DNA from: Crotalaria pallida
Taxonomy: Eukaryota > Streptophyta > Magnoliopsida > Fabales > Fabaceae
NCBI GenBank assembly: GCA_037953625.1
Contig: CM075652.1
Span: forward strand, 15,520,501-15,584,500
Reading direction: 5' to 3'
DNA length: 64,000 nt
In this document: positions 18,494 to 28,931 of the stretch, piece after piece
Layout: every line of letters begins with the position of its first letter
How positions within the stretch are numbered: the stretch's first letter is position 1
Made by a program: the position numbers and the translations under genes
Notes under the pieces: model-generated
Database searches by the model: none
The model's input: the letters and a program-made list of their open reading frames with translations, nothing else
Told to the model about the DNA's origin: nothing

Positions 18494-21169
18494 ATGTTTA
18501 GCTGCAGGTTCTATCTCTTTTGTCTGGTGGCGATTCTATGCATTTCTTTATGTGTTGGAAATTCCAATGCGAAGAAGTGTGTGGACACGGAGAGGCATGC
18601 TCTTCTCACGTTCAAAGCTGGCCTTATTAATCAAAAGGGATATTTATCCTCATGGGCTGGCGAAGATTGTTGCAAATGGAAAGGAATTACATGTGATAAT
18701 TCCACTGGTCATGTTACTGTGTTTGAATTCTCGTATGAGTTCTATGAGGAAACAACAATGAAAGGTAAGATTGATTCTTCAATATGTGAACTACAATATC
18801 TGACTTTCCTAAGTCTCAGTGGTAACTTTGAAGGTAAGATCCCAGAATGCATTGGATCACTTGGTCAAATGATTTTGTTGGATCTTGGAGGGAATGGACT
18901 TGTAGGTGCCATTCCCCATGCTCTGGGCAACCTCTCCAATTTGCAAACTCTTGACCTCAGCTACAATGATTATTTGGTTGCGAATGACCTTGAGTGGGTC
19001 TCTCGCCTTTCCCATTTGAGATATCTTGATCTATCATATGCTAATCTTAATCAAGCTGTTGATTGGATGTCATTAGTAAGCAAACTCCCTTCTCTTTCAC
19101 ACATTGCCTTAGATTTTTGTGGACTCCCACAGTTCAATCTAAATTCTATTCCCAAAATGAATTCTTCTACTTTGCTAGATTACCTGAGTCTTTCAGGGAA
19201 TCACTTAAACTCCTCAACTTTGTCGTGGGTGCTTAATGTTGGCGAAATCCTCACATATGTGGATCTGTCCTCTAATGAACTTGAGGGCTGCATACCAAAA
19301 TCCTTTCGCAGTTTGTGTAAATTGGAAACATTAATATTGTTTGCCAACAAATTGTCTGGACAACTTAGTGATTACGTATCACGTTTGTGTTCAAATAGTA
19401 TACGTTACTTGGACCTTTCCCATAATCAGTTGAACGGGTCGATTCCATATACTATTGGACAACTTTCTAATCTCTTTGAATTGTCTATTTCTTCAAATAA
19501 TTTGACCGGTATCATTGATGAGGCACATCTATCAAACCTATCTTACTTGGGAAGTTTGTACATGGATCATACATCACTTTCATTCAATTTCAGTTCAAAG
19601 TGGATTCCACCTTTCCAACTGGATAACTTATATGCATCATCATGCCATTTGGGCCCTAACTTTCCATTATGGCTCAAACATCAAAGGGCACTTTTTGAGT
19701 TGCAAATTTCTAATACTGGTATTTCAGGTTCGCCTCCTAAATGGTTTTGGGACCTAACTCCACGTTTGATCTACCTAAATGTTTCTCATAACAAACTTAG
19801 TGGAGCCTTGCCAAAATTAATACCACATATTGATTTTCATATTCCAGAAGCTGAATGGGATTTGAGTTTCAACAACTTTTCTGGTCTACTTCCTAAATTT
19901 CTACCATCACTAGGTCTTTTAAGTGTCTCAAATAATATATTCTCAGGTTCCATATCTTCTTTTTGTGTCACACCATTTCCAATTTTAACATATATTGACC
20001 TGTCTAATAACTTCTTAGAGGGGCAACTACCAAATTGTTGGGGGCAAATCCAAAGGTTACAGGTCCTGAATTTGGCAGCAAATAAATTCTCAGGAAGAAT
20101 ACCTGAATCACTTGGATCTTTACCAGAGATAGAGACAATCCATTTAAATAACAACAATTTCTCTGGTGAAATTCCATCTTTGGCTCGTTGTTTGAAATTG
20201 AAGGTCATGGATTTTGGGGATAACAATTTGGGAGGAACATTGCCTGCATGGGTAGGCCAAAACCTAGATCATCTGATTATTTTGCGTCTACGTGTGAATA
20301 AGTTCAAAGGAAGAATACCGGCAAACCTTTGTAATCTTTTACATCTTCAAGTATTAGATCTCTCTGAAAATAACATTACAGGAGAAATACCTGAATGCCT
20401 TAATCAAATAACTTCTTTGACAAATATAAATTTTACAAGAAAGACACTTTCATATTCCACAAGTGGATATCTTATTAAATTTGATGATTTTGAATATGGC
20501 TGGTTCATTGACAGAGGAATATTTGCATGGAAAGGGGCAAATAGAGAATATGGGAAAAATCTTGGACTTCTGACTGCCATTGATCTTTCATGCAATCAGT
20601 TAAATGGAGAGATACCTGTTAGTATGACAAAGCTTGCGGCATTAGCTAGCTTAAATCTTTCAAGAAATAATCTCACAGGATTCATTCCCAACAACATTGG
20701 CCATATGAAAATGTTGGAATCACTTGACTTGTCAAAGAACTATCTTTATGGTGGGATTCCAGCGAGCATTTCAAATTTGACTTTTCTCAGTGTCATGAAC
20801 TTGTCGTTCAACAACTTATCAGGGCCGATTCCAATAAGCACTCAGCTAGAAACTTTTGATAACTCTACATATATAGGGAACCCTGGACTTTGTGGCAAAC
20901 CACTTTTAAAGGAATGCGTAGAAGATAACAACACTCACACAAATTATGATAAAGGAGATGATGATGACAAGCTCCTAAGCTTCGGGTTTTACTTCAGCTT
21001 AGGACTTGGATTTATTATTGGATTTTGGGGAGTTTGTGGAACTTTAGCTATTAAGACTTCATGGCGATATGCGTATTTCCAATTCTTCAACAACATGAAC
21101 GATTGGATATATGCGAAACTTGTTGTCTTTATGGCCAAGATGAAAAGGAGACTTCAAGTTCAAGACTAA
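18494..21169 (+). CDS. LRR receptor-like protein, EIX-type, copy 2 (intact)
   Basis: A single-exon coding region of 891 residues. The first ATG is at 18494; an upstream in-frame TTG is not a plant start. In order: signal peptide (about 1-26), LRR N-terminal cap with paired Cys (CCKWKGITC), a long run of extracellular plant-type LRRs (LxxLxxLxLSxNxLxGxIP), a non-LRR island (about 642-697, YGWFIDRGIFAWKGANREYG), final LRRs, acidic spacer, one membrane helix with GxxxG-like spacing (about 830-853) and a short basic tail. The tail contains YAYF, a YxxPhi sorting motif like those reported for EIX2. No kinase is present. EIX-type RLPs act at the plasma membrane with partner kinases such as SOBIR1 in pathogen or elicitor perception; the ligand here is unknown. 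One 24-residue LRR present in copy 1 is missing. Confidence 0.9.
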   Translation: MFSCRFYLFCLVAILCISLCVGNSNAKKCVDTERHALLTFKAGLINQKGYLSSWAGEDCCKWKGITCDNSTGHVTVFEFSYEFYEETTMKGKIDSSICELQYLTFLSLSGNFEGKIPECIGSLGQMILLDLGGNGLVGAIPHALGNLSNLQTLDLSYNDYLVANDLEWVSRLSHLRYLDLSYANLNQAVDWMSLVSKLPSLSHIALDFCGLPQFNLNSIPKMNSSTLLDYLSLSGNHLNSSTLSWVLNVGEILTYVDLSSNELEGCIPKSFRSLCKLETLILFANKLSGQLSDYVSRLCSNSIRYLDLSHNQLNGSIPYTIGQLSNLFELSISSNNLTGIIDEAHLSNLSYLGSLYMDHTSLSFNFSSKWIPPFQLDNLYASSCHLGPNFPLWLKHQRALFELQISNTGISGSPPKWFWDLTPRLIYLNVSHNKLSGALPKLIPHIDFHIPEAEWDLSFNNFSGLLPKFLPSLGLLSVSNNIFSGSISSFCVTPFPILTYIDLSNNFLEGQLPNCWGQIQRLQVLNLAANKFSGRIPESLGSLPEIETIHLNNNNFSGEIPSLARCLKLKVMDFGDNNLGGTLPAWVGQNLDHLIILRLRVNKFKGRIPANLCNLLHLQVLDLSENNITGEIPECLNQITSLTNINFTRKTLSYSTSGYLIKFDDFEYGWFIDRGIFAWKGANREYGKNLGLLTAIDLSCNQLNGEIPVSMTKLAALASLNLSRNNLTGFIPNNIGHMKMLESLDLSKNYLYGGIPASISNLTFLSVMNLSFNNLSGPIPISTQLETFDNSTYIGNPGLCGKPLLKECVEDNNTHTNYDKGDDDDKLLSFGFYFSLGLGFIIGFWGVCGTLAIKTSWRYAYFQFFNNMNDWIYAKLVVFMAKMKRRLQVQD

Positions 21170-21173
21170 AAAG

Positions 21174-21377
21174 GTAAGGTTACTGTGTCTCATTTTAATA
21201 TATATGAAATGTTACATTGATTATCCAGCATCATTTTTTCGTGATTAAAAGTGCAATGTTGTTTAAGAAACAAAAAATATGTATATAACTTCGTGTACCT
21301 TTTTAATTAAAATGTAATAATTTCATGGACTTGATGAAATAGTTAAGATAATGTTTTTCCCCCTCTATATTTGGCAG
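21174..21377 (+). other. Predicted 3' UTR intron of RLP copy 2
   Basis: GTAAGG donor five bases after the stop and TTTGGCAG acceptor, matching copy 1. Confidence 0.55.
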
Positions 21378-21743
21378 GTGATGCTCCATTTTGAAGAAGA
21401 CGTCAGAGGACATAAGCTTCTGATTTGATCAAGTTCAGATACTTTTTAGTTAAATGTTGTATCAAGACTTTAGACAATCTAGTTGCTTTTTTTTTTTCAG
21501 ATTATATAGTTTAATTATGTGCAATACTAAAATAAATCATGTCATCTCGTGAAACTTTTACCAGCTACTTTCATAATGATATATGTAACCAATTGACATG
21601 GCAGCGGCAACTCTCCGGTTACGTTCTTTACTTATATATGTTACTAGTTTATTTTAAGCCCGTGCACTGCATTAGGTAATAGGTGCTTGTTATTTTGCTT
21701 ATAGTGTGCATTTGTTTGCTTATTATTAGTTAATTATTATTAT

Positions 21744-21846
21744 TCTCGTCCTTTAATATAAGACATTTTTGACACTTTTATTTTGTCCCTATTTATAAAA
21801 CTTGACCATTAATTACTTTTTTCCATAAACACTCATATTTATTTAA
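21744..21846. mobile_element. Truncated Stowaway-like MITE
   Basis: The 5' half of the MITE seen complete at 11627-11886. It stops at about 21846, where sequence switches to BLOS2-flank homology, marking a deletion junction. Confidence 0.65.
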
Positions 21847-21849
21847 ACT

Positions 21850-23640
21850 GATGGACTGTTCTGTTAGTGATTTTATCCTGAGACAGTTTTGGTATAAGCC
21901 ATATTGATTACTTCGATTATACTTAAATCAGAAACATCTCTTCTAAAGTGCTACTCGCTCTAATATTCCATTGCATGACGACTTCTTTTCATCCCATCCG
22001 CGAAGCATTCTCTTTTGCCTCTGAAACTGTAGGGTTAACCAAACTGTACGTTCCTTAACCGACCAAAGGGCAATTCCGGGGACCACAGGCCGACCATCAT
22101 TCGCCTTGAGCCCTGTGCCGATTGCCACCCTACACACAACCCCCTGGCCGACCAAAGGGCAATATCGACCACAACGAGTCGACACTCACCCACACATTCG
22201 TTAGCTGACCGTACATCGCCATCGAGGCACCTCGGCCACCATGTGCCAAGGATACACGAACGCCTCACCTCATCAATCTCGGACCGGTAAGGGCCTCCGA
22301 GGACCCAAGCACCGAGCCCGAACGGCTCTTACAACTCAAAGGATAAGCTTGAGCTCTCTAGTACAGGATACAGAGGAATGACTCATCCTTCTTATCCTCT
22401 AAGAGCCACGTTAGCCCTATTGGGCCAAACAGGCCCATAGGGCACAACACCAATCCCTCTATAAATACACCCCTTACACAAGGGCTAAGGTATATGTTCT
22501 CTACCCTATTCCTAAGAACTACGTGTGGTTTGATTCCCTTTTTCAATAGGGATACGTTGGACCGGAGTCACCCCCGCTAGCTGTGGTGGTTCCATTTTCT
22601 AGAACCACTACAGAAACCATGCCCACATTTGCAAGGCCAAAACTCAGTATTGACCCATTCTAACTTCTATGTGGCAACAAAGGTCTTCAATCATGGATAG
22701 AATGAGTTGTGTTCTTATTTTTTTTTTTTTTAATCTCGCTTCTGGTTATTTGATTACACCAGGAAGGGTTTCTGGTTTCTGGTTCTCTGGTTTTCGGACA
22801 CGTAGATTACTGGTTGTAAAGAAAACAATTGGATGAAGTGATTTTCCAGGCCATCTATTCCCAGTTCTATGAATTGAAGGTGAGCATTTATGTTATGTAC
22901 TTATGTAAATTGATTTCTCACCAAAGCAAATTGTTTGAATTTACTTATGTGTATTGTTGATATAATTGTGATATGTACTGAAGCCTGAGTATCATATATA
23001 CCCTACAGCTTTGGAGGAGTCAATAGTAAGGATTCCAATTTTACCCCTCTGATTGTGCTGACTGCTTTTTTATAAGCCTTTGTGATGTTATAATTTTGGT
23101 GGCTATGGATAATTCATGAAACTAAAAGCAGCTTAAGGTTGGATCATTCAGATTTTTTTTAAATCCAAATCAGTATGTTTCTATTAATTCATATGTAATT
23201 AATTAACATTGCAATTTAAACTTATCTTTCCAATTTAGCGGTTTCTTTATGACTCTCTCTTATGCAAGCAACTTCATTTGCAATGCATAGGTTCCCTTAG
23301 AATGATAGTAGTTTTTGGGCCTACAAGTTCTGTCAAAGACAATCTGTAAGTCTTTCTTCCATTTGCAATCTGTATCTCTTGTAGAATATGATTAAAAAAA
23401 TGTAGCCAATTGCATTATAAAGTCCTTGCGTGATTCTGGGTGAACAATGTGGTAGTTATCATGGTTGCAAGATGCATATTGAATACATGAATTACTTAAT
23501 GTAATATTTTTGTATTTGAAGAGAGGGAAAAAAAAGATTTGATTTCAAGAGAATTTTACTGTTGCTATTGAAACTCATTTAGTTCTGTCCTTAACAAATT
23601 ATATGCAAATGGTTATAAAAACTGGCAATTGAGTGGTAAA
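21850..23640. repeat. BLOS2-flank repeat, copy c (interrupted)
   Basis: It begins with similarity to about 14280 (CTGTTARTG.TTTTATCCTGA) and resumes at about 22615-23640 after a GC-rich insertion. The 22720-23100 part is closest to copy b. Confidence 0.7.
21950..22615. mobile_element. Probable solo LTR, GC-rich
   Basis: An abrupt GC-rich island in AT-rich DNA, interrupting the BLOS2-flank copy. It contains a TATA-like CTATAAATACACC (about 22462), pyrimidine-rich downstream sequence and an internal repeat CCGACCAAAGGGCAAT (about 22060 and 22150), all common in Ty3/gypsy LTRs. Clean TG...CA ends and a target duplication were not identified, so the limits are approximate and a different GC-rich insertion cannot be excluded. 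Confidence 0.45.
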
Positions 23641-25300
23641 TGTTAGGGTTAAATTACTTCCATTATTTGTAATGTGTAAGGTATCGTTTGAAATATCCTC
23701 CATCAGACAAGTATGCTTGTTTGTGACATATCAAATGTTTCTTTGTCTGATACTTTCTTCAAATCAAAATCTCTAAGGCTACCTACATGCACATATACTT
23801 GCACACTATCAACTTACATGCGCACCTGTTAGCTATGATTTAATCAACTTTTCTGAATCTTTTTTAAGTCTATTCGCTTTGATTGATAGAAAATTCTGTG
23901 GTAGACAAGATTCAGAATTCCTAAGAATAATTAGGAGTTTTAATTGGAGCATTCATTCTTGACAATGATAACAAATAGAAATATGCGAGGCCATAAAGGA
24001 AAGATAAAAGATTTGAGTCATTTGACTTTTGTAAACGTATTATTTGAGATATTTTGCTCCAAATATATTACTTTACATTGGTAAATAATACATCAAATGA
24101 TTATTTTTTTTTATAGGCAAAGTGTTTTTTTTTTACAGGATAGAGGAAGAGAAATTAAATTCATCAAATGGTATTGCCCACGAACCCGAGACTTCTAACT
24201 TTCGATGATTATTTTAATATGTATTACCTTAAACGACAGCTAAAATGTAATGGAAAGAGTAAGTTTCAGTTTTATGCAGTTGATACTTTCAACAATAATT
24301 ATATGCCTAGATGTCTAGATTATTTCTTGCATCTTTTACGGATTGTCCCGACATTAGTTTCAAGACAAATTTTCGATGGGTTTAATTTGTTGGTTAGTTC
24401 ACTGCCCTCCCTACTTTGATTCTATTTGTTATTTTCTCTCTCTCTTTTTAGCATGTTTAGATTTGCTTGCATTCTGTGGTAATATTAAGAGTTTGCATTG
24501 TCTTCCTGCGGTAAAATTAGGAGTTTTCATTGTCTGCAATTTTATATTTTTGTATGACTGTCAATTGTTGGATCAGTGGTTGCATCCTTCAAGAAAAGCA
24601 ACATGTGGAAGTCATTTGCATTCATTATTTTTAATGATAAGAATCAAGGATTTAACATCATTTTCAAAGTAGCTGCTAAAAATTTCACAAGAGAAATAAT
24701 TTAGTGGGTTGTTAACGAGTGTCCTAAGACACTTATTACATAGTACCACTTCCTATATAAACGTACTTATTTTATTTTGTTAACCAATGCCTTTATGGGA
24801 CTGGTTAACACTTTATTTTGCTATTACATGATAACATGAAAATTAAACTAGAGAACAAAAGTCTATCCAATCATAAGAGGAGGCTAAAACATGATGAGAA
24901 GATTTATCGCTATGTAAGCAAGTGGTTGGAACTTGATTCTCAACTCTTGTGCATGTAAAAGACCTCAATGCGAAGATCGCTTCTTGTAGATTCTGCATAA
25001 CCCGAAGGAATCAGTTAATCAATCACACAAGTGAATATCCCGTCCTAGGGGGAAAAAAAGTTCATCCAATCAAATGTTGACCTTTATTCAATACATGCCA
25101 CTTCTCATGTGCTCAAATAAAGAGGATAAACAACTGTATCTTAACTATCATTTTGAGTCCATTCAATAATTAAATTCTAATGCACTGGTTACACACATTT
25201 ATAAACATATTTTAGATTCCTGAATAAAATTGCCTATCTAATCACGATATAATGATGTCACTGAACAACTCATATTAGAATAGAAAAGGTACTGAAGGCC
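23641..25300. other. intergenic, no gene seen
   Basis: AT-rich spacer between BLOS2-flank copy c and the 3' end of RLP copy 3. Open frames near 24168-24672 are short, lack domains and have no homology I recognise. Confidence 0.45.
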
Positions 25301-27487
25301 TTACCTTTTTAGTCTTGAACATGAAGTCTCCTTTTCAGCCTGGACAATTTGAAGAATTGGAAATAGGCATGTCGCCATGAAGTCTTGAGGATTAAAGTTC
25401 CAAAAACTCCCCAAAATCCAATAATGAATCCAAGTCCTAAGCCGATGTAAAACCCAAAGCTTATGAGTTCATCATCATCATCTCCATCAACATAATCTCC
25501 ATGAGTGCTGCTATTATCTGAGCATGCCTTTGAGAGTGGTAGGCCACAAAGCTCCGGGTTCCCTATATATGTAGAGGCATCAAAAGTTTGTAGCTGGGTG
25601 GTTATTGGAATCTTCCCTGATAAGTTGTTAAACGACAAGTTCATGTAACTTAGAAAAGACAAACTTGAAAAGCTCGATGGAATTTCACCATAAAGATAGT
25701 TTCTTGATAAATCAAGTGATTCCAACATTTTCATATGACCAATGTTGTTGGGAATGAATCCGGTGAGATTATTGCTTGAAAGGTTTAAGCTAGCCAAAGC
25801 CATAAGCAATGTTACACTGCGAGGTATCTCTCCTGCTAATTGATTGCAAGAGAGATCAATGGCTGTCAGAAATCTAAGATTTTTCCCATATTCTCTGTTT
25901 GCCCCTTTCCATGCCAATATTGCTTTGACGCTGTACCAGCCAGTATCAAAATCTTCAAAGCCAATATATGCACCCGTGGCATAGAAAATTGGTTCTCTTG
26001 AAAACTTTGTATTTGTCAAAGCAGTTATGTGACCAAGACATTGAGGTATTTTCCCTGTAATATTGTTTTTAGAGAGATCTAATACTTGAAGATGCAATAG
26101 ATCACAAACACTTTCAGGTATGCTTCCTTGGAACTTATTTGCTCGTAAACGCAAAACAATCAATTGATGTAGGTTTTGGCCTACCCATGCTGGTAATGTT
26201 CCTTCCATATTGTTATCCCCAAAATCGATCAACTTCAAGTTGCTACAATTAGTCAGAGAGGGAAACTCACCAGAGAAATTGTTGTTATTTAATTGGATTG
26301 TCACAATTCGTTGTAAAGTGCTAAAAGACTTTGGTAGCCTCCCCAAGAAATTATTTGATGCCAAATTCAAGACTTCTAAATTTTGAAATTGCCCCCAACA
26401 ATCCAATAGTTGCCCGGCTAAGAAGTTACTAGACAAGTCAAGATAAGCTAAATTTGGATATGCAGTTCCACACAAAGAAGATATTGACCCTGAGAACATG
26501 TTACTTGAGGCACCTAGAAGAGTTAGTTGTGGTGGAAAATGAGGCAGTGGGCCAGACAAATTGTTGAAACTCAAATCCCATGCAACTTCTGAAAGTCCTG
26601 TTTTCATACTTGGTATTGATTTTGGCAAAGCTCCACTAAGTTTGTTGCAAGAAACATTCAGAAATGCCAAAGCTGGAGTTAGGTCCCAAAACCATTCAGG
26701 AAAAGAATCTGAAATACCACTATTGGAAATTTGCAACAACATAAGTTCCTTTTGATGTTTAAGCCACGATGGGAAGTTTGGCCCCAAATTGCATGAAGAT
26801 GCAGATAGATGGACTAGTTGGAAAGGTGGAATCCAATTTGCACTCAAGTTGAATGAAAGTGAAGTTTGGTCCACATACAAATATCGCAAGTTGGGTAAGT
26901 TTGAAAGATGTGCCTCATTAATGACCCCATGAAACTTATTTGAGTAGATAGACAAACGTTGGAGATTAGGAAGTTGGTCAAAGGTATATGGAAATGTCCC
27001 ATTTAACTGATTATCGGAAAGTTCCAACTCCTCTAAACCATTTTGTCCTGAACACAAATGTTCTACGTAATCATTGAGTTGGCCAGACAATTTGTTGGAA
27101 GATATATCTAACACTGCCAGTTGACACAAATTCTGGAAGGATTTCGGTAAGCTACCCTCGAGTTTATTATTTGAGAGACGTAGACATTGAAGAGAATTCA
27201 TGTTTGCAAAGCCTTCGGGAATGCTTTGCTGCAAATAATTATATGATAGATCAAGATATGAAAGGATTGTGCTAACATTAAACACCCATGATAGAGAGTT
27301 AAAGTAATTTCCTCTAAGGCTAAGTTTGCTTAGAGAAGTGGAAGAATTCATTTGGGGAATAGATTTGATATTGAATTGAGGGAGTCCACAATAATCTAAT
27401 TTCAGAAACCATAGAAAAGGGAGTTTGCTTATTGGTGTTAGCCAATCGACAACATGACTAAGATTATTGTATGACATATCAAGGTAA

Positions 27488-27939
27488 TGTAAGATTTTAT
27501 ATCTTAGCATGTCTCATGTGATATGCATGTGACATGTATTGAATTGTGTTTAGTAAATAATTAATTAAATCTTAATGGGCTAAATCATATTTAGATAATA
27601 AGGGGATTGTTTCTAAAGGCCCATTAGCTTGATGGAAGCCAATGGATAAGAGATAAGGGTTTTACCTATTTATGAGAAACAGGTCCTGTTCCTGGCTATT
27701 ACGTATTCTCTCTTCTACCATCACATAACGATACAGAAAGAATAGTAGAGAAGGCAAAGGAATAGAAACCTTGTTTCCTGGCTTTTGGTCAAAGGACGTT
27801 GGAGATCTCTCTCAAGTATAGCAATGGATAGAGGTTAGTAATTATATTCTCTTATCATCTCTATAACACGTGAAAATCATGTAATTTCAAGATCCCTATT
27901 GTTGTAGTTGTAATGAATAAATTAAAACTACAACTTATA
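27488..27939 (+). repeat. 5' LTR of the copia element
   Basis: It starts TGTAAGATTTTATATC and ends ACTACAACTTATA, so its termini are TG...TA rather than TG...CA. Confidence 0.95.
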
Positions 27940-27941
27940 TG

Positions 27942-27953
27942 TGGTATCAAAGC
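27942..27953 (+). promoter_or_regulatory. Copia primer-binding site (initiator tRNA-Met)
   Basis: TGGTATCAAAGC, two bases after the 5' LTR, complements the 3' end of plant initiator tRNA-Met with one mismatch. Confidence 0.85.
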
Positions 27954-28931
27954 ATTAGGTTGAGAAATTCATGATTTTCCAATTAAAAATTTTGTAATGT
28001 GGTATGAACCCTAATTATTGTATTTAGGGATTTAATTTAATATGAATCCTAATTATTGTATTTAAGGATATTATGGTTTCCGCGAAAGTGTTATTTTCAT
28101 ACCTGTTAGAAATATTTATTTGTCCAATTAATTTTTGAAAATCAAAATATAGAATTTGATTTCGCATTACTGTTCATCAACAGTAATAGAAAATCGTTAA
28201 TTGGAAAACCGAAAGTATGAGTTTGATAAAATCGTGAATTGGAAAACCGAAAGTATTGGAAAACCGATAGTATGAGTTTGATTACGAACTGAATTTAATC
28301 TCCTATTCTGTTTCCATTTAGAACTCAAGTAGTTCACGGTTTCTACTATCTTTTTATTTATGTTTCAGTACATGCATTATGTATCATAATTAATTAAATT
28401 AGATATATTATGCATCTATAATTTAATAATTTATTATTAAATTATATCACAGATTGATTTGAATTAATGTATGATAGGCTAGTTAATCACCAAAGTGGTC
28501 AAACCTGAAAAGTTAAATTAATTCTAAATCATATAATAGTTAATTTCAATTACTCATAGATGATGCAATAAACGTACAACATGATGATTTGTTGTTCTAT
28601 GAGTCATTGAGTTTATTGTTATAAGGCATTTATGGATCACCCAAAGGTAGATTAATTGTTCTTATGATTAATAAACATGATTGAAGGTAATGCATGTGCA
28701 TCACTTTTTTATTTATTTCCAAAGATAATAAATATTTAATTCTTGCACGTTGCATTACCCATTATTGATTATTGTATTAGCATCATTATGTTTAACATTG
28801 TATATTAATGTATACCCAAAGGAAAAACATTAATATATATTAAATGATGGAATATATTATATGTATAGCATGTAACTTAAGTATCAAAACACTAATAAAA
28901 ATTTTGTTATGCAGTACCTGTTCCAAATTTT

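Noticed and set aside
24168..24672. Small protein genes between the BLOS2 flank and RLP copy 3
   Set aside because: Frames of 83-98 residues overlap, have no domain, signal peptide or recognisable family, and lie in AT-rich spacer.
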